The position numbers and the translations under genes are program-made. Positions 13,834-21,684 of a DNA stretch of 38,371 bases are shown piece by piece (position 1 is the first letter of the stretch; each line of letters begins with the position of its first letter). The notes beneath the pieces were generated by a model that was not told the origin of the DNA, did not search any database, and saw nothing but the letters and a program-made list of their open reading frames with translations. The DNA is from a virus, in IMG/VR virus record IMGVR_UViG_3300046820_000852, positions 1-38,371 of that record. One strand, 5' to 3'.

Positions 13834-16800
13834 ATGTCTACTCCATCAAACCTATATGCAGAAAAGGTGTTTGCAGAACACCCAATAGGTTTGTGGGCTC
13901 TTGATGACAATGCTGACTACATTTCTCTAATATCAGAAGAGCAAAGAGATCTTTCCTCTTGGAGAATTTTTGGCGGTACTGCATCAGAGTATACTGAATC
14001 TATAGGTGAACCATTTATCAATAGTTATGTTGGCAAGATTACTGCAAATCAGATACCTACAAAAACTGCCTCTATAACTGCTTTAAGCCCAGAGATTATA
14101 AATATAAAAGATCTAAATGAATACCTAGGCACATTTTCTGTTGGAGGGTACTTTTATTCAGAAAGTTCTTATATTACAGGGTTTTCAATAGGGTATCAGT
14201 ACACTGACAAAACTAGCGAAACCCAAATAAGACATGTAAAGAATTTTGACACAATAGTAAATAATAATTGGATATTTATATCAGAAACATTTGATATACC
14301 AGTAGATGATTCAGCAATCAGGATTGTTTTTAAAATTAATTTTGTTGGAGACGAAGAAGTAGAGCATGCTTTTAGAGTAAATGGAGTAACTCTGGGACAG
14401 TGGTCGGAAGAGTTTTCTTCAACTTCTCTTGGAGTAAATCCTGTTAGCATTCCGTCAAATATTTCTATTGCTCCACAAGATGGAATTGTTGCAAAATGCT
14501 ACGGATTACAAGAACTAAATGGTTACTATCTTTCTTCTGATAAAATGTTAAAGGCAAAAAATTCTGGAATTCCTTTGGTTTATGGAACTACTGGGCATAC
14601 AACACTCTATGACAATGGAGTTATGCCGTCCCTGATTATACCTGGATCTGGAATGCTCAACGCTTCTGGACAATATAAACAGTATACTTTAGAAACGTGG
14701 TTAAGAGTAAACTCATACACAAACAACATAAAGAGAATAATTGGACCAATCGGATCCACAGATGGAATTTATGTTGATGGTCCTGCAATTGGTTTAAAAA
14801 TTGGAAATGAGTATAAAACAAATTACATTGGCGAGTGGACCAGGCCAATGCTTGTTCACCTAAAGGTAGGTAAAGATAGCGCATCTCTTTTAATCAATGG
14901 TGATGAGGTAATTTCGATACCATATTCACAAGAGTTGGCTAACCTTCCATCAAAGTTAAATACTAGTAATAAAGACCAGGATTGGATTGGATTTTATGCA
15001 TACGAAGATGTGTCTCCAATAGATGTAGATTGCGTTGGAATCTATCCATACTTAGTTGCTAGTCAAGTGGCAAAAAGAAGGTATGTTTTTGGTCAAGGTG
15101 TTGAGGTTCCAGAAAACATTAATACATCGTATAGCGGAACATCTGTTGCTATAGATTATTCGTTTGCAGACTATACAGCAAATTACTCTTATCCAAAAAC
15201 AGGGTCTTGGAATCAAGGCTTTAGTGATAATATATCAACAGCAAACAGATCTCTTTCAGCAATATCTCACCCACTTCCAGAGGTAGTTCTTTCTTCTAGA
15301 ACAAGTTCAGAATTGTTTGAAGATAACAGAATTATTAATAACACAGAAGACACGAATAACTTTTTTTATGATGATAAGGAATATTTTTCACTTAGACCTA
15401 ATGATTCGTGGAGCGCCGTTTCTGGCTATTTATTCTTTGAGAACTTTGACCTTTTAAAAACTCCAATCTCTGCATTTTATGGATGTTTTCAATTAAAGGC
15501 TAATGTGTCATCGCCACAAATACTTTTTAAAATTGAAAAAGAAAATACATCTAATTACTTTAAAATACAGGTAGAAGATAACACATTAAAATATATTATA
15601 AGCACAAATGGTCAATCAGAAACTTTATACACTTCTGAAATTTTGAATAGCAATGAATTCTTTGAAGCAGGCATTAACATTCCTAAGTTTGTAGAAATAT
15701 TTGGAAACCCTGCTTCAGACTTTTTTGGATCTTTAGCAGACCTAAGAATGTATGTTGGAGGAGACAAGAATAATACGGGAACGTTTACTGGCAAGATCTA
15801 TAACGTTGGATTTTCAACAAAGTATAATTTTCAAAAAATTAAAAATTTGTTCAACGAAGTTGGTGTCCCAAAACTTAATGAAGACCTGTTTTTTGTTTAT
15901 CAAAACAATGAAGTAGTTGATATTGATGCAGGTATAGATACAACTTCTCTACCGCCTTATGGAGGATCAACAGATACATACCCAGGAGCAATCTCTGGTG
16001 GGGGAGTTGTGCTTTTAGAAGAAGATTTTCTGATAGAGCATACGGCAAGTTATACTCTGGTTCCAGACATTTTATTTGATAACTATGCTCTTGCTGTTGC
16101 AGCAAATGCTTACTGGGAAGATAGTCTTCCTCTGACATATTTTGCAGAGTCTGTTTTTGATAAGAGGGGCGATCAGTATTTTGACCTTGATTTTATACAG
16201 TTTAATATTAATTATCCTATACCAACAAAGACAATTGCCATTGAAACAGATCCAGTTGACTGGACCTATGGGGACCTTGCTAATCAGTATGGCGCACCAG
16301 TTCAAAGGACTTATGAGTCATTAGACAACTATCTATTTACTGGGTACAATGATTATGAAGATCTAAAGAATAAGGTTTCAAAAGACTACAGATACGATAC
16401 TGATGGATCAATTGTAAAGACATATGTAACATTTCAATATACCGAACTTGGAGCAAATGCAACATCTGCATACTTTACTAAAATTGAGAGGCCTTCTAGA
16501 AATGGTGTATTAATCCCAGGATCTGACTGGATGACAACTAAGTATGAAGTTGTTGATAATATGATTATCTACCCACCCTCTGGTGTTGATTTTAATGATT
16601 TATCAATAGTCACTCACATAGATATCAATGTAACAAATTCTCAAATAAAGAATGTAAGCATTAAAAATATGTCTTATGCATCTCAGGCATTAAATGAGTC
16701 AGATGCAAGTCCGATTGGTACAAGATTTGGAATACCTATATATCCATATACAAAAACTGGAATTTATTATAACTTTAAAAAGAATAACCCGTTTTCAATT

Positions 16801-17574
16801 TACAACTCATCTTCTCCATATCTTTATTTAACCAAGACTAGTGGAATTCAGTTAAAGGGAACATACGATCCACTAGTTAATAGGGGACTCATGGTTCCAA
16901 TTAACACAAGCAGAGCAGAAGGTTTTAAGGTTATTGCAATGCAACTTGCAATTAGGTTTGATGGAGATTACTTCCCATATGCCCCAACACAGATTTTTGA
17001 AATAGAAAGCAAAGGGTCTTATATTAAATTTTATCTTGTTGCCTGTGATCCAAGTGGAAGACGAGCAAAAATTTATGCAATTGATACAAAGACTGGGCTT
17101 GTTCAGAATGGAATAGGATTTTACTGGAATGGAAAAATTGTAAAAGAGCCAGTCGTGACTTTACAAGATTGGGGATTTCTAGGAATTAGTTTTTCAGATA
17201 GTCTAGACTTCTCATATTTTGAGGGGGCAATTAGACTAACTGGTCCACTCCTATTCAATAATATATCCTTCTATCAGTCAACAAACCTTCAGGAGGTACA
17301 GAACGTATCTGAAAGGCCATGGTTCAGGGTTAAAGTCCTTAATTCTACAGATTTGGATTGGAAATTCTGGAATACTGGCTCATTTAACTGGAATAAAGTG
17401 CTTGTTTTATCTGAAACAAGTTACTATGGTGTAAACCCGTCAGAAGTCTATAAGAGTTATACGGGAACTAATAAAATAATAGTGGATGATAGCAAGGTTT
17501 TAAGGTTTGGAAACTATAAATATACTGGGTATTCGGATATTAGTTGGAGCCAAGTCGTAGTCGATCCAGTTTAA
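13834..17574 (+). CDS. Giant virion protein with ConA/LamG-like domains
   Basis: A 1246-residue protein starting MSTPSNLYAEKVFAEHPIGLWALDD; an HPIGLW(A/R)LD opening is typical of phage proteins leading into concanavalin A-like jelly rolls. At least two such domains can be seen: about residues 284-370 (YTLETWLRVNSY, GLKIGNEY, HLKVGKDSASLLINGDEV) and about 525-680 (GYLFFENFD, CFQLKANVSSPQILFKI, FTGKIYNVGFS). A third beta-rich region lies near 1010-1140. No catalytic hydrolase motif was identified, so carbohydrate binding is more likely than cleavage. It sits between the fibre/reductase region and the portal, and is probably a tail appendage or capsid fibre. Codons are notably AT-rich. Confidence 0.82.
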   Translation: MSTPSNLYAEKVFAEHPIGLWALDDNADYISLISEEQRDLSSWRIFGGTASEYTESIGEPFINSYVGKITANQIPTKTASITALSPEIINIKDLNEYLGTFSVGGYFYSESSYITGFSIGYQYTDKTSETQIRHVKNFDTIVNNNWIFISETFDIPVDDSAIRIVFKINFVGDEEVEHAFRVNGVTLGQWSEEFSSTSLGVNPVSIPSNISIAPQDGIVAKCYGLQELNGYYLSSDKMLKAKNSGIPLVYGTTGHTTLYDNGVMPSLIIPGSGMLNASGQYKQYTLETWLRVNSYTNNIKRIIGPIGSTDGIYVDGPAIGLKIGNEYKTNYIGEWTRPMLVHLKVGKDSASLLINGDEVISIPYSQELANLPSKLNTSNKDQDWIGFYAYEDVSPIDVDCVGIYPYLVASQVAKRRYVFGQGVEVPENINTSYSGTSVAIDYSFADYTANYSYPKTGSWNQGFSDNISTANRSLSAISHPLPEVVLSSRTSSELFEDNRIINNTEDTNNFFYDDKEYFSLRPNDSWSAVSGYLFFENFDLLKTPISAFYGCFQLKANVSSPQILFKIEKENTSNYFKIQVEDNTLKYIISTNGQSETLYTSEILNSNEFFEAGINIPKFVEIFGNPASDFFGSLADLRMYVGGDKNNTGTFTGKIYNVGFSTKYNFQKIKNLFNEVGVPKLNEDLFFVYQNNEVVDIDAGIDTTSLPPYGGSTDTYPGAISGGGVVLLEEDFLIEHTASYTLVPDILFDNYALAVAANAYWEDSLPLTYFAESVFDKRGDQYFDLDFIQFNINYPIPTKTIAIETDPVDWTYGDLANQYGAPVQRTYESLDNYLFTGYNDYEDLKNKVSKDYRYDTDGSIVKTYVTFQYTELGANATSAYFTKIERPSRNGVLIPGSDWMTTKYEVVDNMIIYPPSGVDFNDLSIVTHIDINVTNSQIKNVSIKNMSYASQALNESDASPIGTRFGIPIYPYTKTGIYYNFKKNNPFSIYNSSSPYLYLTKTSGIQLKGTYDPLVNRGLMVPINTSRAEGFKVIAMQLAIRFDGDYFPYAPTQIFEIESKGSYIKFYLVACDPSGRRAKIYAIDTKTGLVQNGIGFYWNGKIVKEPVVTLQDWGFLGISFSDSLDFSYFEGAIRLTGPLLFNNISFYQSTNLQEVQNVSERPWFRVKVLNSTDLDWKFWNTGSFNWNKVLVLSETSYYGVNPSEVYKSYTGTNKIIVDDSKVLRFGNYKYTGYSDISWSQVVVDPV

Positions 17575-17576
17575 TA

Positions 17577-17585
17577 TGGTATACT
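17577..17585 (+). promoter_or_regulatory. Extended -10 promoter, leaderless type (TGGTATACT)
   Basis: TGGTATACT ends at 17585. Seven bases later is ATG 17593; another in-frame ATG at 17587 is only one base from the box and would be upstream of the transcription start. The spacing selects 17593 as start of the next gene. Confidence 0.7.
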
Positions 17586-17592
17586 TATGGTT

Positions 17593-18000
17593 ATGAATCT
17601 AGAAAATCCAAACAAAAAAGGTAAAAAGCCACTTCCCAAAATGAAAGGGCAGGTAGGAGAATCCCGTGCAAAGATTATTGAAAAGCACTATGATTGGGGT
17701 CTTTACGTATACAAAAAGGCTAATGGAAAGTGGTTCACAGATGGCACTGGGTCAGTTTTAAATATTGAGTCAATGAAGGGCGATATATCACAAATTGCAA
17801 AGTTACGTGAAGCAGCAATTTACTATGGTGATCCAGGAGATGGCAATTGCATATTTGTCCCAGGGCTAACAAGAATTTCAGAAGAAGAGTATTCTGAGCA
17901 AAAGGAAAGACTTGCAGAAGGACTTATTCCATCAATGAATGACCTTGGTGCTTGGAAGGCTGCTCAAGACACATTTAACAAGTATGGAAGTGATGAGTAA
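17593..18000 (+). CDS. Uncharacterised head-module protein upstream of the portal
   Basis: A 135-residue protein from a putative leaderless start (MNLENPNKKGKKPLPKM). The first 20 residues are strongly basic and probably disordered. The core contains IIEKHYDWGLYVYKKANGKWF and a GDGNCIFVPGL turn. The C-terminal third is charged and helical (SEEEYSEQKERLAEG). The TAA overlaps the portal ATG by one base, so synthesis is coupled with the portal protein. In most phages a terminase gene occupies this place, but nothing here resembles a nuclease or ATPase. A role in portal or head assembly is likely from position only. Confidence 0.7.
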   Translation: MNLENPNKKGKKPLPKMKGQVGESRAKIIEKHYDWGLYVYKKANGKWFTDGTGSVLNIESMKGDISQIAKLREAAIYYGDPGDGNCIFVPGLTRISEEEYSEQKERLAEGLIPSMNDLGAWKAAQDTFNKYGSDE

Positions 18001-19589
18001 TGAGCGAAGAGATGGAATATAGAATTGGTGCAAGAATTGACGAACTGCCAAAGGCAGATGATACTTTTGCAAAACAAGATCCATTTAATAAAGACTGGGA
18101 TGATCTAAAAACTCTTAGTGGCTTAGATAATAATTTTAAACGTCGTGCACAAAGAATGTCAAAAGCAGATGCAACACCTGCTTATATGGACAGCGCAATG
18201 GCAATTAGTACTGGTATTAATGGAGCAGCATCAAAAGAAATTAACCCAGGACTTATCTACCGTAATGGTTATGGTTTATTTGATGTTATTACTCCCCCAT
18301 GGAACCTGTATGAATTAGCAAACTACTACGATACATCTTTTGCTAACCATGCTGCGATTGATGCTAAGGTAGAAAATATCGTTGGTCTAGGTTATGATTT
18401 TGAAGTATCTGCAAGAACAATGCTTAAACTAGAGGCATCAACAGATGCTGCTGCAACAGACAGAGCAAGAAAAAGAATTGAAAGAGCAAAGATCGAAGTT
18501 CGTGACTGGCTTGAAAGTTTGAATAGCGATGATTCATTTACTTCAACAATGGAAAAGATTTATACAGATCTACAGGCAACTGGAAATGCTTATGTGGAAG
18601 TTGGTAGAACTGTAAAGGGAGATATTGGATATGTAGGTCATATTCCAGCCACGACAGTTCGTGTTCGAAGACTACGTGATGGCTTTGTTCAGGTTATTGG
18701 AAATAAGGTTGTTTACTTCCGTAATTTTGGAGCATCTAACCCAAATCCTTTGGGAACCGATCCACGACCAAATGAAATTATTCATTTTAAACAATACTCA
18801 CCACTAAACACCTTTTATGGTGTACCAGATATTATTTCAGCAATTAATTCTCTTTATGGGGATGCTCTTGCATCACAATACAACATTGACTACTTTAGTA
18901 ATAAGGCTGTTCCAAGATATGTTGTAACGCTAAAGGGTGCAAAACTTTCAGCAGAGGCTGAGGACAAGATGTTCCGTTTCTTGCAGACTGGTCTTAAAGG
19001 GCAAAATCATAGAACTCTTTATATTCCACTTCCTCCAGATTCAGACACAAATAAGGTTGAATTTAAGATGGAGCCAATTGAGTCTGGAATACAGGAAGGA
19101 TCTTTTAAAGAATATCGTAAACAAAATCGTGATGACATTCTTGTAGCACATCAGGTTCCTCTTTCAAAACTTGGAGGAGGAGATTCTTCTTCAATTGCTT
19201 CTGCACTTGCACAAGATAGAACTTTTAAAGAGCAAGTTGCAAGACCATCACAAAGACAACTTGAAAAACATATCAATAAAATTATTCGTGAAAAGACTGA
19301 CATTCTTGAATTTAAGTTTAACGAACTTACACTTACAGACGAAATTACTCAGTCTCAAATTCTTGAGCGCTATGTTAAGAATCAGATTATTGTTCCTAAT
19401 GAGGCAAGAGAGCAACTCGGTATGCCAATGCGTCCAGGAGGCGATCAGCCACTAGAGTTAAAGCCTCAACAAGCAGCAGATGCAACAGCAAACCGACAAA
19501 GAGATGCAGAGCGAACAAACAACAATTCTGATAGCACATCAACAGTTTCTGGAAGAAATCCAAAAGGCGAAGGACGATCCACACCATAA
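18000..19589 (+). CDS. Portal protein (HK97/PBSX type)
   Basis: A 529-residue protein forming the dodecameric DNA entry and exit ring at one capsid vertex. Typical features in order: PPWNLYELANYYDTSFANHAAIDAKVENI (the helical crown-side entry of PBSX-type portals; key PWNLYELANYY), GNAYVEVGRTVKGDIGYVGHI in the wing, EIIHFKQYSPLNTFYGVP, the YNIDYFSNKAVPRYVV stem region, QEGSFKEYRKQNRDDILVAHQVP, and a C-terminal NEAREQLGMPMRPGGDQP helix-turn seen in many portals. The ATG overlaps the upstream stop (TAATG) and the stop abuts the next ATG. The last 50 residues are polar and disordered. Length fits the family. Confidence 0.95.
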   Translation: MSEEMEYRIGARIDELPKADDTFAKQDPFNKDWDDLKTLSGLDNNFKRRAQRMSKADATPAYMDSAMAISTGINGAASKEINPGLIYRNGYGLFDVITPPWNLYELANYYDTSFANHAAIDAKVENIVGLGYDFEVSARTMLKLEASTDAAATDRARKRIERAKIEVRDWLESLNSDDSFTSTMEKIYTDLQATGNAYVEVGRTVKGDIGYVGHIPATTVRVRRLRDGFVQVIGNKVVYFRNFGASNPNPLGTDPRPNEIIHFKQYSPLNTFYGVPDIISAINSLYGDALASQYNIDYFSNKAVPRYVVTLKGAKLSAEAEDKMFRFLQTGLKGQNHRTLYIPLPPDSDTNKVEFKMEPIESGIQEGSFKEYRKQNRDDILVAHQVPLSKLGGGDSSSIASALAQDRTFKEQVARPSQRQLEKHINKIIREKTDILEFKFNELTLTDEITQSQILERYVKNQIIVPNEAREQLGMPMRPGGDQPLELKPQQAADATANRQRDAERTNNNSDSTSTVSGRNPKGEGRSTP

Positions 19590-20182
19590 TGAAGTCTATA
19601 TACAAAACTAATTTTTTTGATGAAGAGACTTTTGCTAAAATTAAAGAAAGTGTCTTAGAAAAGATAAATGATCAAAATGGTTTTAACTATGTAAAAGAGT
19701 GTACCAGAGATTACAGAATAACTTTTTTTTCAAACGATATTCAAGATATGCTTTTAAATATTGCAAAGCAAGAAACTGGAGATGACTCTCTAGAGATTAT
19801 CTATAATCAGATAGTAAAATATCAGATTAAAGATAACGTTATCCCACAACTAAGAGAACACAAAGACGCAGCAGTTGGTGAGTGGGTTATGGACATAGTT
19901 CTTGACGCTACTGTCGACTGGCCACTTATTATTGAAAATCAAAGTTTTTCAAATACCCCTAACTCTGTAATATTTATTAGAGGCGAGGAAGAGTCGCACT
20001 GGAGACCAGACTTCCCATCTGAAAATGAAGAGGATTACGTACTACTTCTTTTTGTTCATTTGGCTAATAAAGATGGCTATCCTGCTAAGATTTCTAAGCA
20101 ATTGCTTGGAATGGGAGAAGAAAGGGCTAATGCTTTTTTAAGATCAGCCGTTCCAGGATGGGGCAAAAATTATAGAGTATAG
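19589..20182 (+). CDS. Putative 2OG-Fe(II)-type oxygenase between portal and protease
   Basis: A 197-residue protein overlapping the portal stop (TAATG). The order REH91-K-D93, a strand pair VDWPLIIENQSFSNTPNSVIFIRG, then distal H137 in EESHWRP with R139 nearby fits the HxD...H iron site of double-stranded beta-helix oxygenases. It differs from the prolyl-hydroxylase-like gene at 1247 and from the cupin at 1840, so this is a third, divergent member. The C-terminal part (AKISKQLLGMGEERANAFLRSAVPGWG) is helical. The position inside the head operon suggests modification of a head protein or a non-catalytic structural use. Assignment is by motif only and should be treated as probable. Confidence 0.6.
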   Translation: MKSIYKTNFFDEETFAKIKESVLEKINDQNGFNYVKECTRDYRITFFSNDIQDMLLNIAKQETGDDSLEIIYNQIVKYQIKDNVIPQLREHKDAAVGEWVMDIVLDATVDWPLIIENQSFSNTPNSVIFIRGEEESHWRPDFPSENEEDYVLLLFVHLANKDGYPAKISKQLLGMGEERANAFLRSAVPGWGKNYRV

Positions 20183-20219
20183 GGTCTTAGATCTCAGTAT
20201 TCAAGATATGAAAAAAAGG

Positions 20220-20230
20220 TGGTATATAAT
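20220..20230 (+). promoter_or_regulatory. Extended -10 promoter, leaderless type (TGGTATATAAT)
   Basis: TGG followed by TATATAAT offers two overlapping -10 registers (TATATA at 20223 with TG upstream, or TATAAT at 20225). ATG 20234 and GTG 20237 lie 3-6 bases after the box, so the transcript is leaderless in either register. Confidence 0.65.
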
Positions 20231-20233
20231 ATA

Positions 20234-21661
20234 ATGGTGAGCAATATAACTAAAGCCCATTGGGACTCCGATGGAGAAAATCTTCGTCTTTCCATGCCAC
20301 TTACAAAGGTGGATAAAGAGCGTCGTATTGTTTCAGGTTTTGCATCTTTAGATAATGTTGATAAGCAAGATGATATCGTAACCGCAGAAGCATCAATGGA
20401 TGCATTTGCAAAATTCCGTGGGAATATTCGTGAGATGCACCAGCCATTAGCCGTAGGCAAGATGGTTTCTTTTAAAGCAGATAAGTACTTTGATCCAGAA
20501 TCAAAAAAGTTTTATAATGGAGTTTTTGTATCCGCATATGTATCAAAGGGTGCACAGGATACTTGGGAGAAGGTTCTTGATGGAACGCTTCAGGGATTCT
20601 CTATTGGTGGAAGAATGAATAAGTGGGACGATGCTTATGATGAAAAGTTGGATAAAACAATTAGAGTAATTAAGCAATATGATCTTGTTGAGTTGAGTCT
20701 TGTAGATTCCCCAGCAAATCAGTTTGCAAATATCGTTTCAGTTGAAAAGGTTGACGGAGTAAATGTGATCAAGGCTGATGAAACAGTTTTGGAAAATGTA
20801 TTTTATGATAAAGAATCAGGAATTGTAATGGTTTCAGAAAATGAATCAGAAGTAAGTCCAACAACTGGCGCTCAAATGGAAAATATAGGTTTCGTTGAAA
20901 AAACGGATAACGAAAAAACAGAAATGATAAAATTCTTAGTTGATAGTGCTAAAGGCATTAATACTTCTAAGATGAACAAGGAGGAAAACCTTATGGCAAG
21001 AACAACAAAAAAGACAGCAGATGAGATTGTTTCAAAATCAGAAGTTGTAGTTGAAAGCACAGAGGTCGCTCCAGAGGCAGAAGTAAAAGCAGATGCAACA
21101 GTAGAAGCAGAAGAAGTCACAAAGGCTTCAACATGTCCAGATTGTGGAATGGCTATGGACGCATGCAAGTGCGATAAAAAGTCTGATGCAACTGAAGAAG
21201 ATTCAACAGAAAAGGCTGCAAAGCCACATGCTGATGAAGAAACTGCTGCAGATGCTTCTGGTGAAAAGCCAGGAGACGAAGAAGCAGAAGACAAGAAGCC
21301 TATGGCTCCTAAGTCAGATGAAGTAGTTGCAGAAGCAATTGCTGAAATCAACGACGGTCTCAATAAAGCCTTTAGCGATCTAGTAGAAGTTGTTAAATCA
21401 CTTCAAGCAGAAGTAGAACTTTTAAAGTCTACCAAGGTTGATGTTGAAGTAGCAAAAGAATCATTTGAAGCAGTTGCAAAAGATATTGCATCAGCAACAA
21501 ATGCATTTAATGAGTTTGGTAAGCGAGTGGAACTTGTAGAGCAAGACACTGCTTTCCGAAAGTCTGGCGATCTCGGCGAGATAGTACAGAATCAACCTGA
21601 AACGGTTGAAAAATCCCTATGGGGCGGTAGTTTCCTCAAAACAGCCGATCTATTCAGTTAG
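20234..21661 (+). CDS. XkdF-like prohead protease fused to scaffold
   Basis: A 475-residue fusion. Residues about 15-175 form a prohead serine protease: RIVSGFASLDNVDKQDD, a FRGNIREMHQ segment with H69, a KVLDGTLQGFSIGG strand, and DLVELSLVDSPAN with S155 in the E-x-S position as likely nucleophile (S159 is an alternative). The rest is an acidic, Ala/Glu-rich region with a coiled segment (LVEVVKSLQAEVELL) typical of scaffolds, plus a C301-x2-C304-x6-C311-x-C313 cluster. It would template procapsid assembly and then be digested. ATG 20234 or GTG 20237 is chosen by the leaderless promoter; the frame is open upstream to 20219. An internal start gives the scaffold alone. Confidence 0.88.
   Translation: MVSNITKAHWDSDGENLRLSMPLTKVDKERRIVSGFASLDNVDKQDDIVTAEASMDAFAKFRGNIREMHQPLAVGKMVSFKADKYFDPESKKFYNGVFVSAYVSKGAQDTWEKVLDGTLQGFSIGGRMNKWDDAYDEKLDKTIRVIKQYDLVELSLVDSPANQFANIVSVEKVDGVNVIKADETVLENVFYDKESGIVMVSENESEVSPTTGAQMENIGFVEKTDNEKTEMIKFLVDSAKGINTSKMNKEENLMARTTKKTADEIVSKSEVVVESTEVAPEAEVKADATVEAEEVTKASTCPDCGMAMDACKCDKKSDATEEDSTEKAAKPHADEETAADASGEKPGDEEAEDKKPMAPKSDEVVAEAIAEINDGLNKAFSDLVEVVKSLQAEVELLKSTKVDVEVAKESFEAVAKDIASATNAFNEFGKRVELVEQDTAFRKSGDLGEIVQNQPETVEKSLWGGSFLKTADLFS
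20979..20985 (+). promoter_or_regulatory. Internal Shine-Dalgarno AAGGAGG within the protease-scaffold gene
   Basis: A perfect AAGGAGG lies seven bases before an in-frame ATG at 20993. It is one of the strongest ribosome sites in the window and falls exactly at the protease/scaffold boundary, while the full-length product appears to start on a leaderless mRNA. Confidence 0.8.
20993..21661 (+). CDS. Nested scaffold protein from an internal in-frame start
   Basis: A 222-residue product, starting MARTTKKTADEIVSKSE, in the same frame as the protease-scaffold fusion and ending at the same stop. A strong ribosome site directly upstream supports independent translation, as with lambda Nu3 inside gene C. 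It keeps the acidic Glu/Ala-rich body, the four-Cys cluster (C48, C51, C58, C60 in its own numbering; possible zinc knuckle) and the coiled segment, and lacks the protease domain. Scaffold is normally needed in far more copies than protease, which this arrangement would deliver. A four-Cys cluster is unusual in a scaffold. Confidence 0.75.
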   Translation: MARTTKKTADEIVSKSEVVVESTEVAPEAEVKADATVEAEEVTKASTCPDCGMAMDACKCDKKSDATEEDSTEKAAKPHADEETAADASGEKPGDEEAEDKKPMAPKSDEVVAEAIAEINDGLNKAFSDLVEVVKSLQAEVELLKSTKVDVEVAKESFEAVAKDIASATNAFNEFGKRVELVEQDTAFRKSGDLGEIVQNQPETVEKSLWGGSFLKTADLFS

Positions 21662-21684
21662 AAAAAATCACAGGAGGTGACAAT

